DNA of 64,000 nt from the NCBI GenBank assembly GCA_002305415.1, contig DBQX01000082.1, positions 23,533 to 87,532 on the forward strand, written 5' to 3'. The translations under genes and the position numbers were made by a program. Below the pieces are notes generated by a model. That model was not told where the DNA came from. It did not search any database and was given only the letters and a program-made list of their open reading frames with translations. The stretch's first letter is position 1, and every line of letters begins with the position of its first letter. The DNA comes from Actinomycetales bacterium UBA1383. Its GTDB lineage: Bacteria; Actinomycetota; Actinomycetes; Actinomycetales; Actinomycetaceae. Below are positions 17,175 to 27,108 of this stretch, piece by piece.

Positions 17175-18643
17175 TGCGCCGCGACGACGAGGGCGGGCTC
17201 CGGTTGACCGCCGGCGAGCACGAACGTCTCGACGTCCGGGATGGCGGCGCGCAGCAGGGCGGCCAGGTGGCTCGCGGCGCGGTGCGCCCCGACGGCGCCA
17301 CCCACCAGGACGGACACGACACCGGGGCGGAGTTCGGCGAGCCGTGCGGCGAGGACCCCGATCTCCGCCTCGAGCGTGCGGGCATCGGCGCCCTCCACGC
17401 GGTACGTGGCGGACGCCTCCACCGCGGCACGGACGGCCTCGAGCTGGTCCGCGAGCGTCCACCCGGACGCACCGCCGAGGATCCCGACGGACTCGAGGAC
17501 CGCGAGGTCGTCGGAGGTCGGCGCGAGGGTGACGCTGATGCCGTCGGCGAGCACCACCGGGTCCCTCCGCGCCGCGGCCGCGCTGGCGGCTGCGTGGTCC
17601 GAACAGGGCAGGACGATGACCTCGGCGGCGCCCGTGTCGATGATCGCGCGTGCGACCGTGTGGGGTTCGGCGCCCAGGATGGCCACGGCACCCGCGGCGG
17701 CGAGCGGCTCGAGCAGCTGCGGCGCCGTGGTGGTGGCGACGATCCCCACCTCCCGCGGCGGCGTGTCGAGCCGCCGGACGCACACCTGGGACATCGGGAG
17801 GTCACTGAGCGCGCGTGCGGGGTGCTCGAGGTGCACGTGGACGTGCCAGACGTCCGACTTGCCGCGCACGACGACCACGCTGTTGCCCACCTCGGTCAGA
17901 TGCATCCGCAGGGTGGTCGCCTGCCGGTGTGAGGCACGGACGACGTACATGACCTCGAACCCCTCGAGCGGGCCGTGGTCCGAGGGTGCGGCGGCCGCGC
18001 CGGCGAGCCAGTCTGGGTGGGGGACGTCCGGCGCCCCGACCGTCGCGGCCAGCGCGTCCAGCAGGATCACGAAACAGAGGGCGCCCGCGTCGACCATGCC
18101 GCTGCCACGCAGCGCGGCGAGCTGCTCCGTGGTGCGCCCCAGCGACTCATGGCCGGCGAGGAGCGCGGTCCTGGCCACGTCCTGGATCGTGACGCGTGGG
18201 CCCAGCGGGAGGACGGCTGCCGCCACGTCGCGCGTGACCGACACGATCGTGCCCTCCACCGGCTGGGCCAGTGCGGCCCAGGCGGCCTGCGCGACGGCGT
18301 CGAAGGCGCGGATCAGTTCGACCGGCCCCACCGCGTCACGGCCCTCGAACGTGCGGGCCATGGCCTGGAGGGCCTGCGCGAGGATCACGCCCGAGTTGCC
18401 GCGCGCCCCCCAGAGCGCCCCTTCGGCGAGCGCGGCCGTCAGCTCCCCGAGGGGGGAGTCCTCGGCGAGCTCCTGGGTCGCGCGGGCGCCTGCCGAGAGA
18501 GTGAGCACCACGTTGGTCCCGGTGTCGGAGTCCTGCACCGGGAAGACGTTGAGGGCGTCGATCTGCGGCCGGGCGGCGGCGAGTGCCCCCAGGGCGCGAC
18601 TGAACCAGCTGCGGGCCACGGCGGCGTCGATACGTGAGATCAT
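17171..18643 (-). CDS. DAK2/DegV-type phosphotransferase, FakA-like
   Basis: Protein with an N-terminal DhaL-like nucleotide domain and a C-terminal DhaK-related region, the architecture of fatty acid kinase FakA and of DAK phosphatase proteins that precede recG in actinobacteria. The 490-residue protein has the ATP/Mg motif [19 protein letters not shown] (about 30), with Gln and Ser where FakA usually has Pro and Gly, and [12 protein letters not shown] (about 80). Role as fatty acid kinase is inferred; no FakB gene is in the window. The ATG follows GGGGAGG directly, and a TACCCT box nine bases upstream suggests a nearly leaderless mRNA. It overlaps recG. Confidence 0.82.
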   Translation of the reverse strand: MISRIDAAVARSWFSRALGALAAARPQIDALNVFPVQDSDTGTNVVLTLSAGARATQELAEDSPLGELTAALAEGALWGARGNSGVILAQALQAMARTFEGRDAVGPVELIRAFDAVAQAAWAALAQPVEGTIVSVTRDVAAAVLPLGPRVTIQDVARTALLAGHESLGRTTEQLAALRGSGMVDAGALCFVILLDALAATVGAPDVPHPDWLAGAAAAPSDHGPLEGFEVMYVVRASHRQATTLRMHLTEVGNSVVVVRGKSDVWHVHVHLEHPARALSDLPMSQVCVRRLDTPPREVGIVATTTAPQLLEPLAAAGAVAILGAEPHTVARAIIDTGAAEVIVLPCSDHAAASAAAARRDPVVLADGISVTLAPTSDDLAVLESVGILGGASGWTLADQLEAVRAAVEASATYRVEGADARTLEAEIGVLAARLAELRPGVVSVLVGGAVGAHRAASHLAALLRAAIPDVETFVLAGGQPEPALVVAAQ

Positions 18644-18735
18644 CCTCCCCGAAGGGTAGCGCGTCGGAGTCCGGCGGCCCTCCCCGGCCCACAGCCGGTG
18701 TGGCCGACCCCACCTCCGCGGCGCGCCGGCGTCGT

Positions 18736-18764
18736 TTGAGGCAGGGCCCGGAACGGGGTATCCT
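18736..18764 (+). promoter_or_regulatory. rpmB promoter
   Basis: TTGAGG (18736-18741) and TATCCT (18759-18764) are separated by exactly 17 bases, a good housekeeping sigma-factor promoter for the single-gene rpmB transcript. Start near 18771, leader about 45 bases with AGGAG before the GTG. Confidence 0.7.
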
Positions 18765-18816
18765 CGTGAGGTTGCTTCTCGACTTCTCGTCGCCTCCACC
18801 GAACAGGAGATCCACC

Positions 18817-19008
18817 GTGGCTGCCACCTGCGATGTCTGCGGCAAGCGTCCGTTCTTCGGCAAGAGCGTGTCGCACTCCCACGTGCGCACCTCCCGTCGC
18901 TGGGACCCGAACATCCAGCGCGTCCGCGCGCTCGTGGACGGCGCGCCGAAGCGGCTCAACGTGTGCACGAACTGCCTGAAGTCCGGCAAGGTCGTCCGGA
19001 ACGTCTGA
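18817..19008 (+). CDS. rpmB: 50S ribosomal protein L28
   Basis: Large-subunit ribosomal protein, 63 residues. It keeps four cysteines in CDVCGK and CTNCLK, so it is the zinc-binding (C+) form. Start is GTG, preceded by AGGAG at good spacing. Single-gene unit with its own promoter and a strong terminator; no rpmG is next to it. Confidence 0.96.
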   Translation: MAATCDVCGKRPFFGKSVSHSHVRTSRRWDPNIQRVRALVDGAPKRLNVCTNCLKSGKVVRNV

Positions 19009-19020
19009 CGATCCGCGAAC

Positions 19021-19046
19021 GGGCCGCCCGATGGGCGGCCCTTTTT
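19021..19046 (+). terminator. Intrinsic terminator of rpmB
   Basis: GGGCCGCCC (19021-19029), three-base loop, GGGCGGCCC (19033-19041), then five T. A textbook rho-independent terminator. Confidence 0.92.
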
Positions 19047-19059
19047 CGTGCGCCGAGGT

Positions 19060-19096
19060 CGCCCCTCATCCTCCCGGCGCGCCCCTCATCCTCCCG
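19060..19096. repeat. Tandem duplication across the thiL stop codon
   Basis: The 17-mer CGCCCCTCATCCTCCCG occurs at 19060-19076 and 19080-19096 (period 20). The second copy contains the thiL stop (19086-19088 on the minus strand); the first repeats the same stop, in a different frame, just downstream of the gene. Confidence 0.85.
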
Positions 19097-20057
19097 CGAA
19101 GTGGTCCCAACCTGTCCGCAGGGTGGGGGTGGCGCCGTCGACGAGGACTGGCTGGCCGCCGCGTGGCAGCACCCGCCCGACCGGCCTGAAGCCCGCCGGC
19201 AGCGTCCCCGGCGCGAACGTCGCGAGGAAGCCGTGGTCCTCTCCTCCGCCGGCCACCCACGGCAGGGGATCCACCCCTGCCGCCTGGGCGACGGCGCGCA
19301 CGCGGGGGTCGACGAGTCCGGCCAGGGACAGGTCCAGCGTCACGCCGGAGGCGCGTGCCATGCGCCCCCCGTCCAGCAGGAGTCCGTCGGAGACGTCCAT
19401 CAGGGCGTGGGCGCCCTGCCGGGCCGCCGCCACCGCGGCCGCCAGCGGAGGGACAGGACGACGGTAGACGCGGACGACGTCGTCGTGACCCTCCAGGCCC
19501 GCGCGCAACGCCGCGAGGCCGGCGGCGCTGAGACCGAGGGTCCCGGCGTGGGCGACGACGTCGCCAACCCGGGCGCCGGAGCGTAGCACGGGCTGACGGT
19601 GCTGCAGGTCACCGTGGGCGGTGACGGCGAGGACGACCGTGTCACCCGCCGACAGGTCACCCCCCACGACCCCGCACGCGGCCCCGGTCTCCAACGTGAT
19701 CGCGCCGCAGGCCTCCGCCATTCCCCGGGCGAGCGCGCGCACCCACTCCACCTCGAGGTCGCCGGGGAGGACGGCCCCCACCACCAGCGCGACGGGAACC
19801 GCGCCCATGGCACCGACGTCCGCGGCGTTCTGCATCACGGCGCGCCATCCGATGTCCGCCCCCGAAGACCACTCGCGGCGGAAGTGGTGGTCCTCGACGA
19901 GCACGTCCGTCGTCACGACGAACCGGCCGTCGGAGACGGGCACGACGGCGGCGTCGTCGCCGACCGGGACCTCGGCGTCCCCCTGGGGGAGCAGGGGCAC
20001 GAACTCCGCCAGGAGGGCCTCCTCGTCCAGGTCGCGCACACGCAGCACTCCGTCCAC
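19086..20057 (-). CDS. thiL: Thiamine-monophosphate kinase
   Basis: Last step of thiamine pyrophosphate synthesis. The 323-residue protein has VGDDAAVV (about 31), VEDHHFRREW, QNAADVGAMGAVP (ATP/Mg-binding), GVVGGDLSAGD and MDVSDGLLLD, all ThiL hallmarks of the PurM-like fold. Possible starts are ATG 20081, GTG 20057 and GTG 20048. I chose 20057 because TACGGT lies six bases upstream, giving a leaderless start, and because GDD then stands at the usual position. Divergent from the DUF3515 gene with overlapping -10 boxes. Confidence 0.93.
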   Translation of the reverse strand: MDGVLRVRDLDEEALLAEFVPLLPQGDAEVPVGDDAAVVPVSDGRFVVTTDVLVEDHHFRREWSSGADIGWRAVMQNAADVGAMGAVPVALVVGAVLPGDLEVEWVRALARGMAEACGAITLETGAACGVVGGDLSAGDTVVLAVTAHGDLQHRQPVLRSGARVGDVVAHAGTLGLSAAGLAALRAGLEGHDDVVRVYRRPVPPLAAAVAAARQGAHALMDVSDGLLLDGGRMARASGVTLDLSLAGLVDPRVRAVAQAAGVDPLPWVAGGGEDHGFLATFAPGTLPAGFRPVGRVLPRGGQPVLVDGATPTLRTGWDHFAGG

Positions 20058-20063
20058 CCCGCC

Positions 20064-20073
20064 ACCGTACAGT
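20064..20073. promoter_or_regulatory. Overlapping divergent -10 boxes of thiL and DUF3515 gene
   Basis: Minus-strand TACGGT (20069-20064) is six bases from the thiL GTG, and plus-strand TACAGT (20068-20073) is six bases from the ATG at 20080. The two boxes share the TA at 20068-20069, so one polymerase should exclude the other. Confidence 0.6.
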
Positions 20074-20079
20074 GGGACC

Positions 20080-20604
20080 ATGCTCACGTGGGGCCGGGGG
20101 AGGTGGCTCGTGCCGGCCTGCCTCGCGCTGGGCCTCCTCACGGCGTGCTCACCGACGGTCACGCTGCAGCCGGGCCCGTTCGCGCCCGACCCGGTCTGCG
20201 CGGCCGTGATCCAGCTGCTCCCCGCTGAGCTCGCCGGTCGCCCCCAGGTCTCGACGACCGCGCAGGCGACGGTCGCGTGGGGCGCCACGGACGCGATCAC
20301 GCTGCGGTGCGGCGTGGAGAATCCGCCGCCCACCACGGACCGCTGCGTGACGGTCGAGGCGGGCGGGTCCGCCGTCGACTGGATCAACCCCGAGGCGGAC
20401 TCGCCACTCCTGCCGCCGAACGCGCTCGCCGAGGGCGGGGCCTGGACGTTCATCACGTACGGCCGCACCCCCGCCATCGAGGTGGTCATCCCGGCGGCCA
20501 CCGGGATCGAGCAACCGACGGCCGTCCTGGTCGACCTCGCGCCGGCGATCCAGCGCGCACCCGCCTCCCGCTTCTGCGTGGAGGCGACGACGCTGGTCCC
20601 CTGA
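20080..20604 (+). CDS. DUF3515 lipoprotein
   Basis: Predicted exported lipoprotein, 174 residues, function unknown. The signal peptide runs to the lipobox LLTAC with acceptor Cys23. The mature part has paired cysteines (VCAAV, LRCGV, DRCVTV, RFCVEA) likely to form disulfides, and WGATDAITLRCG and PTAVLVDLAPAI typical of DUF3515. The family regularly lies near ddl and thiL in actinobacteria. The ATG follows a TACAGT box at leaderless spacing. Ends seven bases from ddl, tail to tail. Confidence 0.85.
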   Translation: MLTWGRGRWLVPACLALGLLTACSPTVTLQPGPFAPDPVCAAVIQLLPAELAGRPQVSTTAQATVAWGATDAITLRCGVENPPPTTDRCVTVEAGGSAVDWINPEADSPLLPPNALAEGGAWTFITYGRTPAIEVVIPAATGIEQPTAVLVDLAPAIQRAPASRFCVEATTLVP

Positions 20605-20611
20605 GTGTGCC

Positions 20612-21745
20612 TCAGCGCAGGCCGAGTGGCCGCTCCAGGGCGAGTTCGATGAGTTCGCCCACCAGGTCGCGGTAGCTGAATCCGGCCTGCTCCCACATCA
20701 CCGGGAACATCGAGAAGGGGGTGAACCCGGGCATGGTGTTCACCTCGTTGACCACCGCGTGCCCATCGGGGGTGAGGAAGAAGTCCACCCGCGCGAGGCC
20801 CTCGCAGTCGAGCGCCTCGAACGCCCGGGCCGCGAGTGCCCGGATGGTCTCGGCGTGGGCGGCGGGGATGTCGGCGGGGCACTCCATGTGGAAGCCCTCC
20901 GTGTCGAAGTACTTCGTCTCGAAGTCGTAGAAGTCGGCCGTGTCGGAGTGCATCACGACCTCGCCCGGGATGGCCGTCCGCGGGGCGCCGCCCGCGCGCC
21001 CCTCCAGCACGCCGCACTCGATCTCGCGGCCGTCCAGGCCCTCCTCGATGACCACCTTCGGATCGTGCTCCCGCGCGGACTCGACGGCGGCGGCGACGTC
21101 CTCGAGACGCTCCACCCGGCTGATCCCGAGGGAGCTGCCCGCGCGGGCGGGCTTGACGAATACGGGGAAGTGCAGGCGTCCCACCGCCGCGACGATGGCA
21201 TCCGGGTCGCGTCGCCAGGCCCGGTCCGTCGCGACGACGTAGGGCCCGACGGGAAGCCCCGCACCCGCGAGCGCCACCTTCATGTGGTGCTTGTCCATCC
21301 CGACGGCGGACGCGAGCACCCCGGAGCCCACGTACCGGATCCCGGCCATCTCGAAGATGCCCTGGATGGTGCCGTCCTCCCCGAAGGGGCCATGAAGCAG
21401 GGGGAAGACAACGTCGACCCGCCCGAGTTCATGGGGTTCCTCGCCCGGTCGGGCTTCGAGGAGGCGGCCCTCCCCGTCGAGCGGGAGGAGCACCGCCCCG
21501 CCGTCAGGGCTCACCTCGGCGAGCCCGCCCTCGAACAGGGCGGGGTCGTCCGGGGCGGTGACCCAGGTGCCGTGCCGGGTGATTCCGATCGGCAGCACGT
21601 CGTAGCGTGTCCGGTCGATCTCGCGGAGCACTCCGGCAGCGGTGGCGCACGAGACGGAGTGCTCCCCGCTGCGCCCACCGAAGATGAGCGCGACGCGCGG
21701 TCGCCGTGGCGGGGAGGGGGGAGCCGGGGGGAGGATGGCGTTCAT
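20612..21745 (-). CDS. ddl: D-alanine--D-alanine ligase
   Basis: ATP-grasp ligase making D-Ala-D-Ala for peptidoglycan. The 377-residue protein has FGGRSGEHSVSC at the N-terminus, the HGPFGEDGTIQG loop, KPARAGSSLGIS, EECGVLEG-like strand and the C-terminal NEVNTMPGFTPFSMFP. The Phe in GPFGED marks the D-Ala (vancomycin-sensitive) rather than D-Lac class by family rule. An earlier ATG at 21772 exists; I chose 21745 because TAGTCT lies seven bases upstream, the leaderless pattern also used by coaD and rph. Confidence 0.95.
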   Translation of the reverse strand: MNAILPPAPPSPPRRPRVALIFGGRSGEHSVSCATAAGVLREIDRTRYDVLPIGITRHGTWVTAPDDPALFEGGLAEVSPDGGAVLLPLDGEGRLLEARPGEEPHELGRVDVVFPLLHGPFGEDGTIQGIFEMAGIRYVGSGVLASAVGMDKHHMKVALAGAGLPVGPYVVATDRAWRRDPDAIVAAVGRLHFPVFVKPARAGSSLGISRVERLEDVAAAVESAREHDPKVVIEEGLDGREIECGVLEGRAGGAPRTAIPGEVVMHSDTADFYDFETKYFDTEGFHMECPADIPAAHAETIRALAARAFEALDCEGLARVDFFLTPDGHAVVNEVNTMPGFTPFSMFPVMWEQAGFSYRDLVGELIELALERPLGLR

Positions 21746-21777
21746 CGACTGCAGACTACTACCGGCACCCATCGCGG

Positions 21778-22773
21778 CTACGCGCGCTCGTCCTTGTGTG
21801 GCCGGGAGAGGAGCGCCCCCGTCATGTCGAGGACGCCGAGCCCCTCGTAGAGCACGGCCACCACGGCGTTCGTGATCGGCATGTCGACACCCAGGCCTGC
21901 CGCCAGGTGGGCGACCGATCGGCTCGACTTCACGCCTTCCGCGGTCCCGCCGGTCGCGGCGACCGCCTCGTCGAGGCTCATCCCCTCCCCGACGTGCCGG
22001 CCGAGGGTGTAGTTGCGCGAGAGGGCGGACGCACAGGTGGCGACGAGGTCACCCATACCGGCCAGTCCCGCCATCGTGGCGGCGTCGGCACCCAGGGTGA
22101 CGGCGAGCCGGGTGATCTCGGCGAGGCCGCGAGTGATGATCGTGGCCCTGGTGTTGTCGCCGAAGCCGCAGCCGGCGGCCATTCCGACCGCGAGCGCGAT
22201 CACGTTCTTGACGGCCGCCGCGAGTTCGACGCCGACCACGTCGTCGTTCACGTAGGGCCGGAAGTAGCGGGTGGCACAGGCGGCGGCCACGGCGCGCGCC
22301 CGTTCGATGTCAGGGCAGGCGCACACGCACGCGGCGGGTTGCCCGGCGGCGATCTCCCGCGAGAGGTTCGGGCCCGAGACGACGACGATCCGCTCCTGGT
22401 CGGCGCCGAGGGACTCGCCCAGGACCTGGGACATCCGCAGGCCGGTCCCGAGCTCGATGCCCTTCATCAGGGACACGACGGTGGCGTGGGGGCGCAGCCG
22501 GTGGGCCACGGGGCCGAGCACCCCGCGCACCACCTGCGAGGGCAGCGCCACCACGAGGGTGTCGGCCTGCGCGACGGCGTCGCCCAGGTCCCCGGTCGCC
22601 GCCACGGAGTCCGGGAGCGCGTGGCCGGGCAGGTAGCGCGCGTTGGTGTGCCGGTCAGCGATCTCGGCGACGACCGCCGCATCGCGGCCCCACAGCAGGA
22701 CGTCGTTGCCCGCGTCCGCCAGCACCTTGGCGAAGGTGGTGCCCCACGCGCCAGCCCCGAGGACGGTGATCAT
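21778..22773 (-). CDS. gpsA: Glycerol-3-phosphate dehydrogenase [NAD(P)+]
   Basis: Makes sn-glycerol-3-phosphate from dihydroxyacetone phosphate for phospholipids. The 331-residue protein has the Rossmann GAGAWGTTFA at residue 6, SGPNLSREIA, the catalytic Lys in ELAAAVKNVIALAVG, and GMGDLVATC. It starts in the plsC stop (ATGA overlap), so phospholipid precursor and acyltransferase genes are coupled. Confidence 0.95.
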   Translation of the reverse strand: MITVLGAGAWGTTFAKVLADAGNDVLLWGRDAAVVAEIADRHTNARYLPGHALPDSVAATGDLGDAVAQADTLVVALPSQVVRGVLGPVAHRLRPHATVVSLMKGIELGTGLRMSQVLGESLGADQERIVVVSGPNLSREIAAGQPAACVCACPDIERARAVAAACATRYFRPYVNDDVVGVELAAAVKNVIALAVGMAAGCGFGDNTRATIITRGLAEITRLAVTLGADAATMAGLAGMGDLVATCASALSRNYTLGRHVGEGMSLDEAVAATGGTAEGVKSSRSVAHLAAGLGVDMPITNAVVAVLYEGLGVLDMTGALLSRPHKDERA

Positions 22774-23606
22774 CGATCCGAGGGCGTGGACGCGGTGCCG
22801 CGGCGCGCGAGGCGGTTCAGCGGTTCGAGCCGCCGGCGGGTCTGCTCACGCCGCGCGGCCGCACGCTCCGCGAGGTACTCCGCCTTGGTGTCGCCGTCCA
22901 CCGAGCGGTCCCAGACCCTGTCGGGGGGCGCCTCGCCGCGAAGTTCGGCGAGCTGGTCGGTGAGACGCATCATGATCCTGTCGGTGGCCAGGCGCAGGGT
23001 CGTCGCGTCGATCGGCAACTCGTAGAGGTCGCTGAGGTCGACCGGAGGCCCGGCGACCACATCCACTCGCTGCGGGACCAGGGTGTGCGGCAGCGACGCG
23101 AAGCGTGGCACGACTCGGTGGGCGCCCCACTGGGCGATGGGCACCACCGGGACCCGGGTGGCCAGCGCGAGGCGGGCCACGCCGGTCTTGCCCTTCATGG
23201 GCCATGCCGCCGGATCGTGGGTGAGGGTGCCCTCCGGGAAGATCGCGACGCACTCCCCCCGCTCGAGCGCATCCTGCGCGTCCTTCAGGGAGTCGGCGGC
23301 GCGGGCGGTGCCGCGATGGACGGGGATGTGACCCACCTTGGTGAGGATCCAGCCGAAGAAGGGGATCCCGAACAGCTCCTTCTTCGCGAGGAACTTCACC
23401 GGCACGTCGTGGTCGACGAGGAAGTGGGCGAAGGTGAGCGGGTCAAAGTTGGTGACGTGGTTCGCGACTGCGATGAAGCCGCCAGTCACCGGGAGGTTCT
23501 CGGCTCCGGCCCAGTGGCGCCGGGTGGAGAGCGTCAGGACGGGGCGCAGCAGGGTCGCCACCGCGCGGTACATGGGCGGGTAGCTCCGCCCCGGGGCGGG
23601 CTTCAT
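22770..23606 (-). CDS. plsC: 1-acyl-sn-glycerol-3-phosphate acyltransferase
   Basis: Membrane-associated lysophosphatidate acyltransferase. The 278-residue protein has the HX4D motif NHVTNFDP (about 48), FPEGTLTHD (about 123) and a GIPFFGWILTKVGHIPVHRG stretch typical of PlsC. A long basic C-terminal extension (about 225-278) follows the catalytic core. The ATG shares one base with the murA stop (TGATG). Confidence 0.92.
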   Translation of the reverse strand: MKPAPGRSYPPMYRAVATLLRPVLTLSTRRHWAGAENLPVTGGFIAVANHVTNFDPLTFAHFLVDHDVPVKFLAKKELFGIPFFGWILTKVGHIPVHRGTARAADSLKDAQDALERGECVAIFPEGTLTHDPAAWPMKGKTGVARLALATRVPVVPIAQWGAHRVVPRFASLPHTLVPQRVDVVAGPPVDLSDLYELPIDATTLRLATDRIMMRLTDQLAELRGEAPPDRVWDRSVDGDTKAEYLAERAAARREQTRRRLEPLNRLARRGTASTPSDR

Positions 23607-24922
23607 CAGACCATCTCCACGTCCGCGCCGAGCGCCGCGAGCTTGCGCATGAAGTGCTCGTACCCGCGGTTGATCTGCTCGATGCCCCGGACGAGGGACG
23701 TGCCCTCAGCAGCGAGCGCCGCGATGAGGTGGGAGAAGCCACCGCGCAGGTCGGGCACGACGATCTCGGCCGCCGTCAGCTTCGTGGGGCCGGAGATCGC
23801 CGCCGAGTGGTAGAAGTTGCGCTGGCCGAAGCGGCACTCCAGCTGTCCGAGGCACTCCCGGTAGACCTGGATCTGGGCACCCATGCCGTTGAGCGCCTCG
23901 GTGAAGCCGAAGCGGTTCTCGTAGACGGTCTCGTGGACGATGGAGAGCCCCCGTGCCTGGGTGAGGGCCACGACGAGTGGCTGCTGCCAGTCGGTCATGA
24001 AGCCGGGGTGGACGTCGGTCTCGATCACGATCGAGTTGAGCTCACCTCCCGGGTGCAGGAAGCGGATGCCCTCGTCATCGATCTCGAAGACCCCGCCAAC
24101 CTTCCGGAACGTGTTGAGGTAGGTCATCATGTCGGGCTGCTGGGCACCCCTGACGTAGATGTCACCGCTGGTCGCGAGCGCCGCGGAGGCCCACGACGCC
24201 GCCTCGATCCGGTCGGGGAGGGAGGTGTGCACGTAGCCGGTCAGCCGGTCGACCCCCTCGATCCGGATGACGCGATCGGTGTCCACCGAGATCACGGCGC
24301 CCATCTTCTGCAGCACCGCGATGAGGTCCATGATCTCCGGCTCGATCGCGGCATTCTTGAGCTGGGTCTTCCCCGCTGCCCGAACCGCGGTCAGCAGGGT
24401 CTGCTCAGTGGCCCCGACCGAGGGGTAGGGCAACTCGATCTTCGTCCCCGTCAACCCGCGCGGCGCGGTGATGTGGATGCCGCGCTCCTGCTTGTCCACC
24501 ACGGCGCCGAAGTCGCGGAGGATGCGCAGGTGGTAGTCGATCGGCCGGTCCCCGATGTGGCAGCCCCCGAGGTCGGGGATGAAGGCCTCGCCGAGACGGT
24601 GGAGCAGGGGCCCGCAGAACAGGATCGGGATCCGCGAGGAGCCGGCATGGGCGTCGATGTCGCGGACGTGGGCGATCTCGACGTTCGACGAGTCGAACTG
24701 GAGGACGCCGCCGGCGTCGTCGTAGTCCACGGCCACGCCATGCAGGCGCAGGAGGCCGGCGACGACGTCGACGTCACGGATGAGCGGGACGTTGCGCAGC
24801 ACCGACGGCGTCTCGCCGAGCAGCGCCGCGACCATCGCCTTCGCCACGAAGTTCTTCGCGCCGCGCACCGTGATCTCGCCCCGCAGGGGGTTGCCGCCAC
24901 GCACGCGCATCAGGTCCACCAT
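23606..24922 (-). CDS. murA: UDP-N-acetylglucosamine 1-carboxyvinyltransferase
   Basis: First committed step of peptidoglycan synthesis, transferring enolpyruvate to UDP-GlcNAc. The 438-residue protein has the N-terminal KNFVAKAM (normally KN-A-L-K, catalytic Lys) and the Gly-rich GLTGTKIELPYPSVGATEQ. The loop that carries Cys115 in most MurA reads GGCHIGDRPIDYHL: the Cys is kept, so fosfomycin could react. The ATG follows GAGG at good spacing. Directly upstream of plsC-gpsA. Confidence 0.93.
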   Translation of the reverse strand: MVDLMRVRGGNPLRGEITVRGAKNFVAKAMVAALLGETPSVLRNVPLIRDVDVVAGLLRLHGVAVDYDDAGGVLQFDSSNVEIAHVRDIDAHAGSSRIPILFCGPLLHRLGEAFIPDLGGCHIGDRPIDYHLRILRDFGAVVDKQERGIHITAPRGLTGTKIELPYPSVGATEQTLLTAVRAAGKTQLKNAAIEPEIMDLIAVLQKMGAVISVDTDRVIRIEGVDRLTGYVHTSLPDRIEAASWASAALATSGDIYVRGAQQPDMMTYLNTFRKVGGVFEIDDEGIRFLHPGGELNSIVIETDVHPGFMTDWQQPLVVALTQARGLSIVHETVYENRFGFTEALNGMGAQIQVYRECLGQLECRFGQRNFYHSAAISGPTKLTAAEIVVPDLRGGFSHLIAALAAEGTSLVRGIEQINRGYEHFMRKLAALGADVEMV

Positions 24923-25019
24923 GTCCACCTCGATGGTCAGCCGCTCGCCCTGTGCGGGCGGTGTCACCAAGGATACGCACGAGCCCCGTGGCGTGGCGGC
25001 AATTGCCCGGGGCCGCCCG

Positions 25020-25655
25020 TCAGGCCGGCCGCGCGGAGACGACCGGCTGCGGGGGGAGGTGCCGGGCGGGCAGGGTGCGGGGACGCCAGGACTCGCGCCG
25101 CTCCTCGAAGGCCGCGATCTCATCCTCGTGCTGCAGGCTCAGCGCGATGTCATCGAGGCCCTCCAGGAGGCGCCACCGGGTGTAGTCGTCGATGTCGAAC
25201 GTCGCCTGCAGGTGCCCGCACGTGACCGTGCGGGCGACCAGGTCGACCGTCACCGCGGTGCCGGGCTCCGCCTCGAGGGCCTTCCAGAGGGCCTCAGCGT
25301 CCTCCTGCGAGATGACGCCGGTCAGGAGACCCTGCTTTCCGGCGTTGCCCCGGAAGATGTCGGCGAACTTCGGGCTGAGGACGGCCCGGAAGCCGTAGTC
25401 CTTCAGCGCCCAGACCGCGTGCTCGCGGGACGATCCGGTGCCGAAGTCGGGGCCGGCGACGAGAACGGACCCGTGCGCGTACGCCGGGTTGTTGAGGATG
25501 AAGGCGGGATCCTGGCGCCATGCCGCGAAGAGGGCGTCCTCGAAACCGGTGCGGGTGATGCGCTTCAGGTAGACGGCCGGGATGATCTGGTCGGTGTCCA
25601 CGTTCGAGCGCCGGAGCGGGACGCCGACTCCGGTGTGGGTGGTGAACGTCTCCAT
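25020..25655 (-). CDS. leuD: 3-isopropylmalate dehydratase small subunit
   Basis: Small (swivel) subunit of isopropylmalate isomerase, leucine synthesis. The 211-residue protein has [15 protein letters not shown] and [18 protein letters not shown]. An ATG at 25673 overlaps leuC, but ATG 25655 has GAGGAG six bases before it and gives METFTTHTG, the usual start. Nothing clear is seen between it and murA (24923-25019). Confidence 0.96.
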   Translation of the reverse strand: METFTTHTGVGVPLRRSNVDTDQIIPAVYLKRITRTGFEDALFAAWRQDPAFILNNPAYAHGSVLVAGPDFGTGSSREHAVWALKDYGFRAVLSPKFADIFRGNAGKQGLLTGVISQEDAEALWKALEAEPGTAVTVDLVARTVTCGHLQATFDIDDYTRWRLLEGLDDIALSLQHEDEIAAFEERRESWRPRTLPARHLPPQPVVSARPA

Positions 25656-25665
25656 GGCGGGCTCC

Positions 25666-27075
25666 TCAGGCATTCACGAGGTCGGCGGGCGAGGACAGGG
25701 TGCCGCGGATGGCGGTCGCGGCAGCGGTGGTGGGTGAGACGAGGTGGGTGCGCCCCCCCTTGCCCTGGCGGCCCTCGAAGTTGCGGTTCGAGGTCGAGGC
25801 AGCCCGCTCGCCGGGGGCGAGCTGGTCCGGGTTCATCCCGAGGCACATGGAGCAGCCGGCGTTGCGCCACTCGGCTCCGAAGTCGCGGAACACCGTGTCG
25901 AGTCCCTCGGCCTCTGCCTGGAGCCGGATCCGTGCCGACGCCGGCACGACGATCACGCGGACGTCGTCGTGCTTCCGGCGGCCCTTCACCACCTCGGCCA
26001 CCGCGCGGAGGTCCTCGATCCGGCCGTTGGTGCACGAGCCGATGAAGACCGTGTCCACCTTGATGTCCCGGAGCGGCGTGCCCGGGGTGAGGCCCATGTA
26101 CTCCAGCGCCCGTTCGGCGGCGCGCCGCTCGTTCTCGTCGGCGATGTCCACCGGATCGGGCACCGAACCGGAGAGGGGCAGGCCCTGTCCCGGGTTGGTG
26201 CCCCAGGTGACGAACGGCTCGATGTCCGCCGCCTCGAGCACCACCTCGGCGTCGAAGACCGCGTCGTCGTCCGTCCGCAGGGTCCGCCAGTACTCGAGGG
26301 CGGCGTCCCAGTCGGCGCCCTCCGGTGCGTGCGGCCGGCCCTTGAGGTACGCGAAGGTCGTATCGTCCGGGGCGACCATGCCCGCGCGGGCACCCGCCTC
26401 GATCGACATGTTGCAGATCGTCATCCGGCCCTCCATGGAGAGCGTCCGGATGGCCTCGCCGCGGTACTCGAGCACGTAGCCCTGCCCCCCACCGGTGCCG
26501 ATCCTGGCGATGATGGCGAGGATGATGTCCTTCGCCGACGAGCCGAGCGGCAGCTCGCCGTTCACGGTGATGGCCATCGTCCGGAAGGGCGTGAGCGGGA
26601 GGGTCTGGGTGGCGAGCACGTGCTCGACCTCGGAGGTGCCGATTCCGAAGGCGAGCGCGCCGAAGGCGCCGTGCGTGGAGGTGTGCGAGTCACCGCACAC
26701 CACGGTCATGCCTGGCTGGGTCAGCCCCAGCTGCGGTCCGACGGCGTGCACGATGCCCTGGTCCGCATCCCCGAGCGAGTGCAGGCGGACGCCGAACTCG
26801 GCGCAGTTGGCCCGCAGGGTCTCGATCTGCTTCCGGCTCGTCGGGTCCGCGATCGGCAGGTCGATGTTCAGCGTCGGGGTGTTGTGGTCCTCGGTGGCGA
26901 TCGTGAGGTCGGGCCGCCGCACCCGCCTGCCGGCGAGGCGGAGTCCCTCGAATGCCTGCGGGCTCGTCACCTCGTGGATGAGGTGCAGGTCGATGTACAG
27001 CAGATCCGGCTCCCCGCCGGATCCGCGGCGCACGACATGCTGCTGCCACACCTTCTCCGCCAGTGTGCTGCTCAT
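25666..27075 (-). CDS. leuC: 3-isopropylmalate dehydratase large subunit
   Basis: Catalytic [4Fe-4S] subunit of isopropylmalate isomerase. The 469-residue protein has the cluster cysteines in FIGSCTNGR and GCSMCLGMN, and [17 protein letters not shown] at 27075 is preceded by GGGAGAAG. It is divergent from the IclR regulator, with a palindrome between them, and probably forms an operon with leuD (10-base gap). Confidence 0.97.
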   Translation of the reverse strand: MSSTLAEKVWQQHVVRRGSGGEPDLLYIDLHLIHEVTSPQAFEGLRLAGRRVRRPDLTIATEDHNTPTLNIDLPIADPTSRKQIETLRANCAEFGVRLHSLGDADQGIVHAVGPQLGLTQPGMTVVCGDSHTSTHGAFGALAFGIGTSEVEHVLATQTLPLTPFRTMAITVNGELPLGSSAKDIILAIIARIGTGGGQGYVLEYRGEAIRTLSMEGRMTICNMSIEAGARAGMVAPDDTTFAYLKGRPHAPEGADWDAALEYWRTLRTDDDAVFDAEVVLEAADIEPFVTWGTNPGQGLPLSGSVPDPVDIADENERRAAERALEYMGLTPGTPLRDIKVDTVFIGSCTNGRIEDLRAVAEVVKGRRKHDDVRVIVVPASARIRLQAEAEGLDTVFRDFGAEWRNAGCSMCLGMNPDQLAPGERAASTSNRNFEGRQGKGGRTHLVSPTTAAATAIRGTLSSPADLVNA

Positions 27076-27108
27076 CTCACTTCTCCCGTTGGTCTCACCA
27101 TGTGGTTG

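Noticed and set aside
20058..20081. Longer thiL starting at ATG 20081
   Set aside because: The start would lie upstream of the predicted leaderless transcription start and push the GDD motif too far from the N-terminus.
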